Source: QHWF01 sp036848175 (GTDB lineage: Bacteria; Acidobacteriota; Vicinamibacteria; Vicinamibacterales; CAVVIG01). From it: DNA of 64,000 bases. Under the pieces are notes generated by a model. That model did no database searches, was not told where the DNA came from, and saw only the letters and a list, made by a program, of their open reading frames with translations. The translations under genes were made by a program, and so were the position numbers. Location: positions 1 through 64,000 of the forward strand of contig DAIUKO010000001.1 of NCBI GenBank assembly GCA_036848175.1, in the 5' to 3' direction. This document shows positions 61,653-64,000 of the stretch, piece by piece; position 1 is the stretch's first letter, and every line of letters starts with the position of its first letter.

Positions 61653-64000
61653 CAACCCGAGGGCACAGCTTACCGGAGGGAATCGCCGTCGTCGGCATGT
61701 CGGGCCGGTATCCCGGCGCGCGCAACGTCGAGCAGTTCTGGGAGATTCTCAGAGACGGCAAAGAGACCATCAGCTACTTCACCGACGAGCAGCTCCTCGA
61801 GGCCGGCTTCGACCCCGACATGGTGCGCGATCCGTCGTTCGTGAAAGCACGTCCGGTTTACGAACGGCCGATGGATTTCGATGCGCCGTTCTTCGGCTAC
61901 ACGCCGCGCGAAGCGGAGATCATCGATCCGCAGCAGCGCGTGTTCCTCGAGTGCGCGTGGGAAGCCCTCGAAGACGCCGGCTACGATCCGCTCGACTATC
62001 CGGGTGCGATCGGACTGTTCGGCGGCTCGGGCATGACCTACTACCTGTTCGGTCTCATCGACAACCAGCGGGTCATGTCGACGATGGGCGGGCTGGCGGT
62101 GACGACGTCGAACGAGAAGGACTACTTTGCGACGCGCGCCGGCTACAAGCTGAATCTGCGCGGACCCTGCGTAACGGTGCAGACCGCGTGCTCGACCGCG
62201 CACGTCGGCATCATCTTCGGCTGCCAGAGCCTGCTGACCTACCAGACCGATATCGCGCTCGCCGGCGGCGCGACGATCGCGCCGAGCCAGATCGGCGGCT
62301 ACTACTACACCGAGGGCGGCATCGTCTCGCAGGACGGCCACAATCGCGCCTTCGACGCGTCGGGCCAGGGCACCATCTTCGGATCGGGCGCAGGCGTCGT
62401 CGTGCTGAAGCGGTTGAAGGATGCGATCGCCGACGGCGACGCGATTCATGCGGTCATCCGCGGCTTCGGCATCAACAACGACGGTTCGGCGAAGGTTGGA
62501 TTCACGGCGCCGGGCGTCGACGGCCAGGCCTCGGTGTGCCTCGATGCGCTGGCGATGTCGGGCATTCATCCTGAGACGGTCAACTACGTCGAGTGCCACG
62601 GCACCGCGACGCCGCTCGGCGACCTCGTGGAGATCACGGCACTCTCGAAGGCGTACCGCGCCTTCACGGATCGCAAGCAGTACTGCGCCGTCGGCTCGGT
62701 GAAGACGAACATCGGCCACATGGACGCGGCCGCCGGCATCGCCGGCTTCACCAAGGCGGTGCTCGCGCTCAAACATCGGCAGATTCCGCCGAGCCTGCAC
62801 TTCGAGAAACCGAATCCGCAGATCGACTTCGGCAACAGCCCGTTCTACGTCAACACGAAGCTGTCGGAGATGAAGCGGCACAACGGCACGCCGTTGCGCG
62901 CGGGCGTGAGCTCGTTCGGCGTCGGCGGCACCAATGCGCATCTGATCATCGAAGAAGCGCCGGTGGTCGAGCCGACGAGCGCGTCGCGGCCGTGGCAACT
63001 GCTGGTGTGGTCGGCGAAGACGAGCAAGGCGCTCGACAACATGACGGCGAACCTTGCCGACCATCTCGAGCGGCATCCCGAACTCTCACTGGCCGACGTC
63101 GCGTTCACGCTGCAGGTTGGGCGCCGGACGTTCGCGCACCGGCGCGCGCTGGCCTGCCGCACACGCGAAGAAGCGATCGCGGCACTCAGGGGCAACGCGC
63201 CCGGCAAGCTGCTGACGCTGACCAGGGATCAGGAGTCGGCCAAGATCGCGTTCCTGTTTCCGGGCCAGGGCGCGCAGCACCCGAACATGGGCCGGGAGGT
63301 CTACGAGAACGAACCGATCTTCCGCGAGCACGTCGACCGGTGCTGCGAGGTGCTGAAGCCGATCCTCGGATCGGATCTGCGCGACGTTCTGTATCCAGCC
63401 GCGGATCGCGTGGAGCAGGCGGAAGGGACGCTCACGCAGACGCGCTTCGCGCAGCCGGCCTTGTTCGTCATCGAATACGCGCTCGCGCGGCTCTGGATGC
63501 AGTGGGGCATCGAAGCCGAGGCGATGGTCGGCCATAGCATCGGCGAGTACGTGGCCGCGTGTCTGGCCGGCGTGTTCAGCCTCGAGGACGCGTTGAAGCT
63601 CGTCGCCGAGCGCGGCGCGCTGATGCAGGGTGTCCAGGAAGGCTCGATGCTGGGCGTCCTGCTTTCCGAAACAGAAATCCAGCCGTGGCTCGCGCCGTTT
63701 GCGAATCTCTCGATCGCGGCCGTCAACGCGCCGTCGACGTGCGTGGTCTCCGGCCCGACCGATCAGATCGACGCGCTCGAGCAGACGCTCGTCGCCGCGG
63801 AAGTGCCGGCGCGGCGGCTGCACACGTCGCACGCGTTCCACTCGGCGATGATGGATCCGATCCTCGACGAGTTCCGCAAGGTCGTGCGGCGCGTGAAGTT
63901 GTCCGCGCCTCGCTCGCCCTATCTGTCGAATCTCACCGGCGGCTGGGCGACCGCCGCGCAGGCGACCGATCCTGAGTACTGGGTCAACCATCTGCGTCAA
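61649..64000 (+). CDS. Type I polyketide synthase, KS-AT part (runs off the window)
   Basis: The open frame from ATG 61649 (overlapping the NRPS stop) continues to the window end, 784 residues visible. Ketosynthase about residues 10-435: GIAVVGMSGRYPGA, active Cys181 in VQTACSTAHVG, catalytic His in VECHGTATPLGD and KTNIGHMDAAAG, ending in FGVGGTNAHLIIEEAP. Acyltransferase from about residue 535: FLFPGQGAQHPNMG, active Ser630 in GHSIGEYVAA, and HAFH further on, which with the GHSIG context predicts malonyl-CoA. It therefore extends the beta-alanyl peptide by one malonate. Reductive domains, carrier and release domain lie beyond the window. Confidence 0.95.
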   Translation, partial: MTTRGHSLPEGIAVVGMSGRYPGARNVEQFWEILRDGKETISYFTDEQLLEAGFDPDMVRDPSFVKARPVYERPMDFDAPFFGYTPREAEIIDPQQRVFLECAWEALEDAGYDPLDYPGAIGLFGGSGMTYYLFGLIDNQRVMSTMGGLAVTTSNEKDYFATRAGYKLNLRGPCVTVQTACSTAHVGIIFGCQSLLTYQTDIALAGGATIAPSQIGGYYYTEGGIVSQDGHNRAFDASGQGTIFGSGAGVVVLKRLKDAIADGDAIHAVIRGFGINNDGSAKVGFTAPGVDGQASVCLDALAMSGIHPETVNYVECHGTATPLGDLVEITALSKAYRAFTDRKQYCAVGSVKTNIGHMDAAAGIAGFTKAVLALKHRQIPPSLHFEKPNPQIDFGNSPFYVNTKLSEMKRHNGTPLRAGVSSFGVGGTNAHLIIEEAPVVEPTSASRPWQLLVWSAKTSKALDNMTANLADHLERHPELSLADVAFTLQVGRRTFAHRRALACRTREEAIAALRGNAPGKLLTLTRDQESAKIAFLFPGQGAQHPNMGREVYENEPIFREHVDRCCEVLKPILGSDLRDVLYPAADRVEQAEGTLTQTRFAQPALFVIEYALARLWMQWGIEAEAMVGHSIGEYVAACLAGVFSLEDALKLVAERGALMQGVQEGSMLGVLLSETEIQPWLAPFANLSIAAVNAPSTCVVSGPTDQIDALEQTLVAAEVPARRLHTSHAFHSAMMDPILDEFRKVVRRVKLSAPRSPYLSNLTGGWATAAQATDPEYWVNHLRQ

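Noticed and set aside
1..64000. tRNA, rRNA or transposase genes
   Set aside because: I scanned for typical motifs and saw none; a weak or partial tRNA could be missed by eye.

Overview
This is GC-rich bacterial DNA, most likely from an Acidobacteriota genome, possibly class Vicinamibacteria. That is inferred from gene content: TonB-dependent receptors with an N-terminal carboxypeptidase-regulatory-like domain, a large MacB/FtsX-type orphan permease, a Ser/Thr kinase fused to a TolB-like propeller, and many secreted beta-propeller and metallohydrolase proteins. A run of exactly 100 N at 57887-57986 shows it is a scaffold, probably metagenome-derived. I saw no rRNA, tRNA, CRISPR array or transposase.

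Left part (1-22.2 kb) is general genome. It holds a truncated TonB receptor and a CehA/McbA-like metallohydrolase (minus). Next come three secreted proteins in series (TolB-like propeller, DMFase-like protein, SMP-30-like propeller), a DUF3014 protein and a kinase-propeller fusion. A radical SAM gene overlaps a 40-residue membrane peptide by 4 bp. A FecR / OmpA lipoprotein / CHASE2-HD-GYP operon runs on the plus strand. A minus-strand series encodes an M36-like peptidase, a TonB receptor and an M28-like peptidase. The stretch 21.3-22.3 kb contains short gene fragments (PIN-domain remnant, small ORFs).

Right part (22.3 kb to the end) is a large NRPS-PKS biosynthetic gene cluster. It starts with an Sfp-type phosphopantetheinyl transferase and a LuxR-type regulator. 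A two-module NRPS (Ala-like and Pro-like adenylation codes) and an upstream SAM methyltransferase are on the minus strand. A DUF4097-like protein and an ADOP permease follow. On the plus strand are an MFS exporter, an MbtH protein and a three-gene ABC-2 exporter, mostly linked by 4-bp overlaps. Then come a cobalamin-type radical SAM enzyme, a six-module NRPS of more than 6,400 residues, and a type I PKS (KS-AT visible) that leaves the window. By eye, five consecutive adenylation domains of the giant NRPS share one Asn-type code and the sixth has a beta-alanine-type code. The visible logic is (acyl or peptide)-Asn x5-beta-Ala-malonate, with the Ala/Pro NRPS feeding in or acting separately.

The cluster is unusually rich in small repeats. 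Palindromic elements sit in frame inside NRPS adenylation domains. 9-bp tandem repeats encode the C-terminal tail of one NRPS and a loop in the other. A nested palindrome of about 330 bp lies just before the giant operon.
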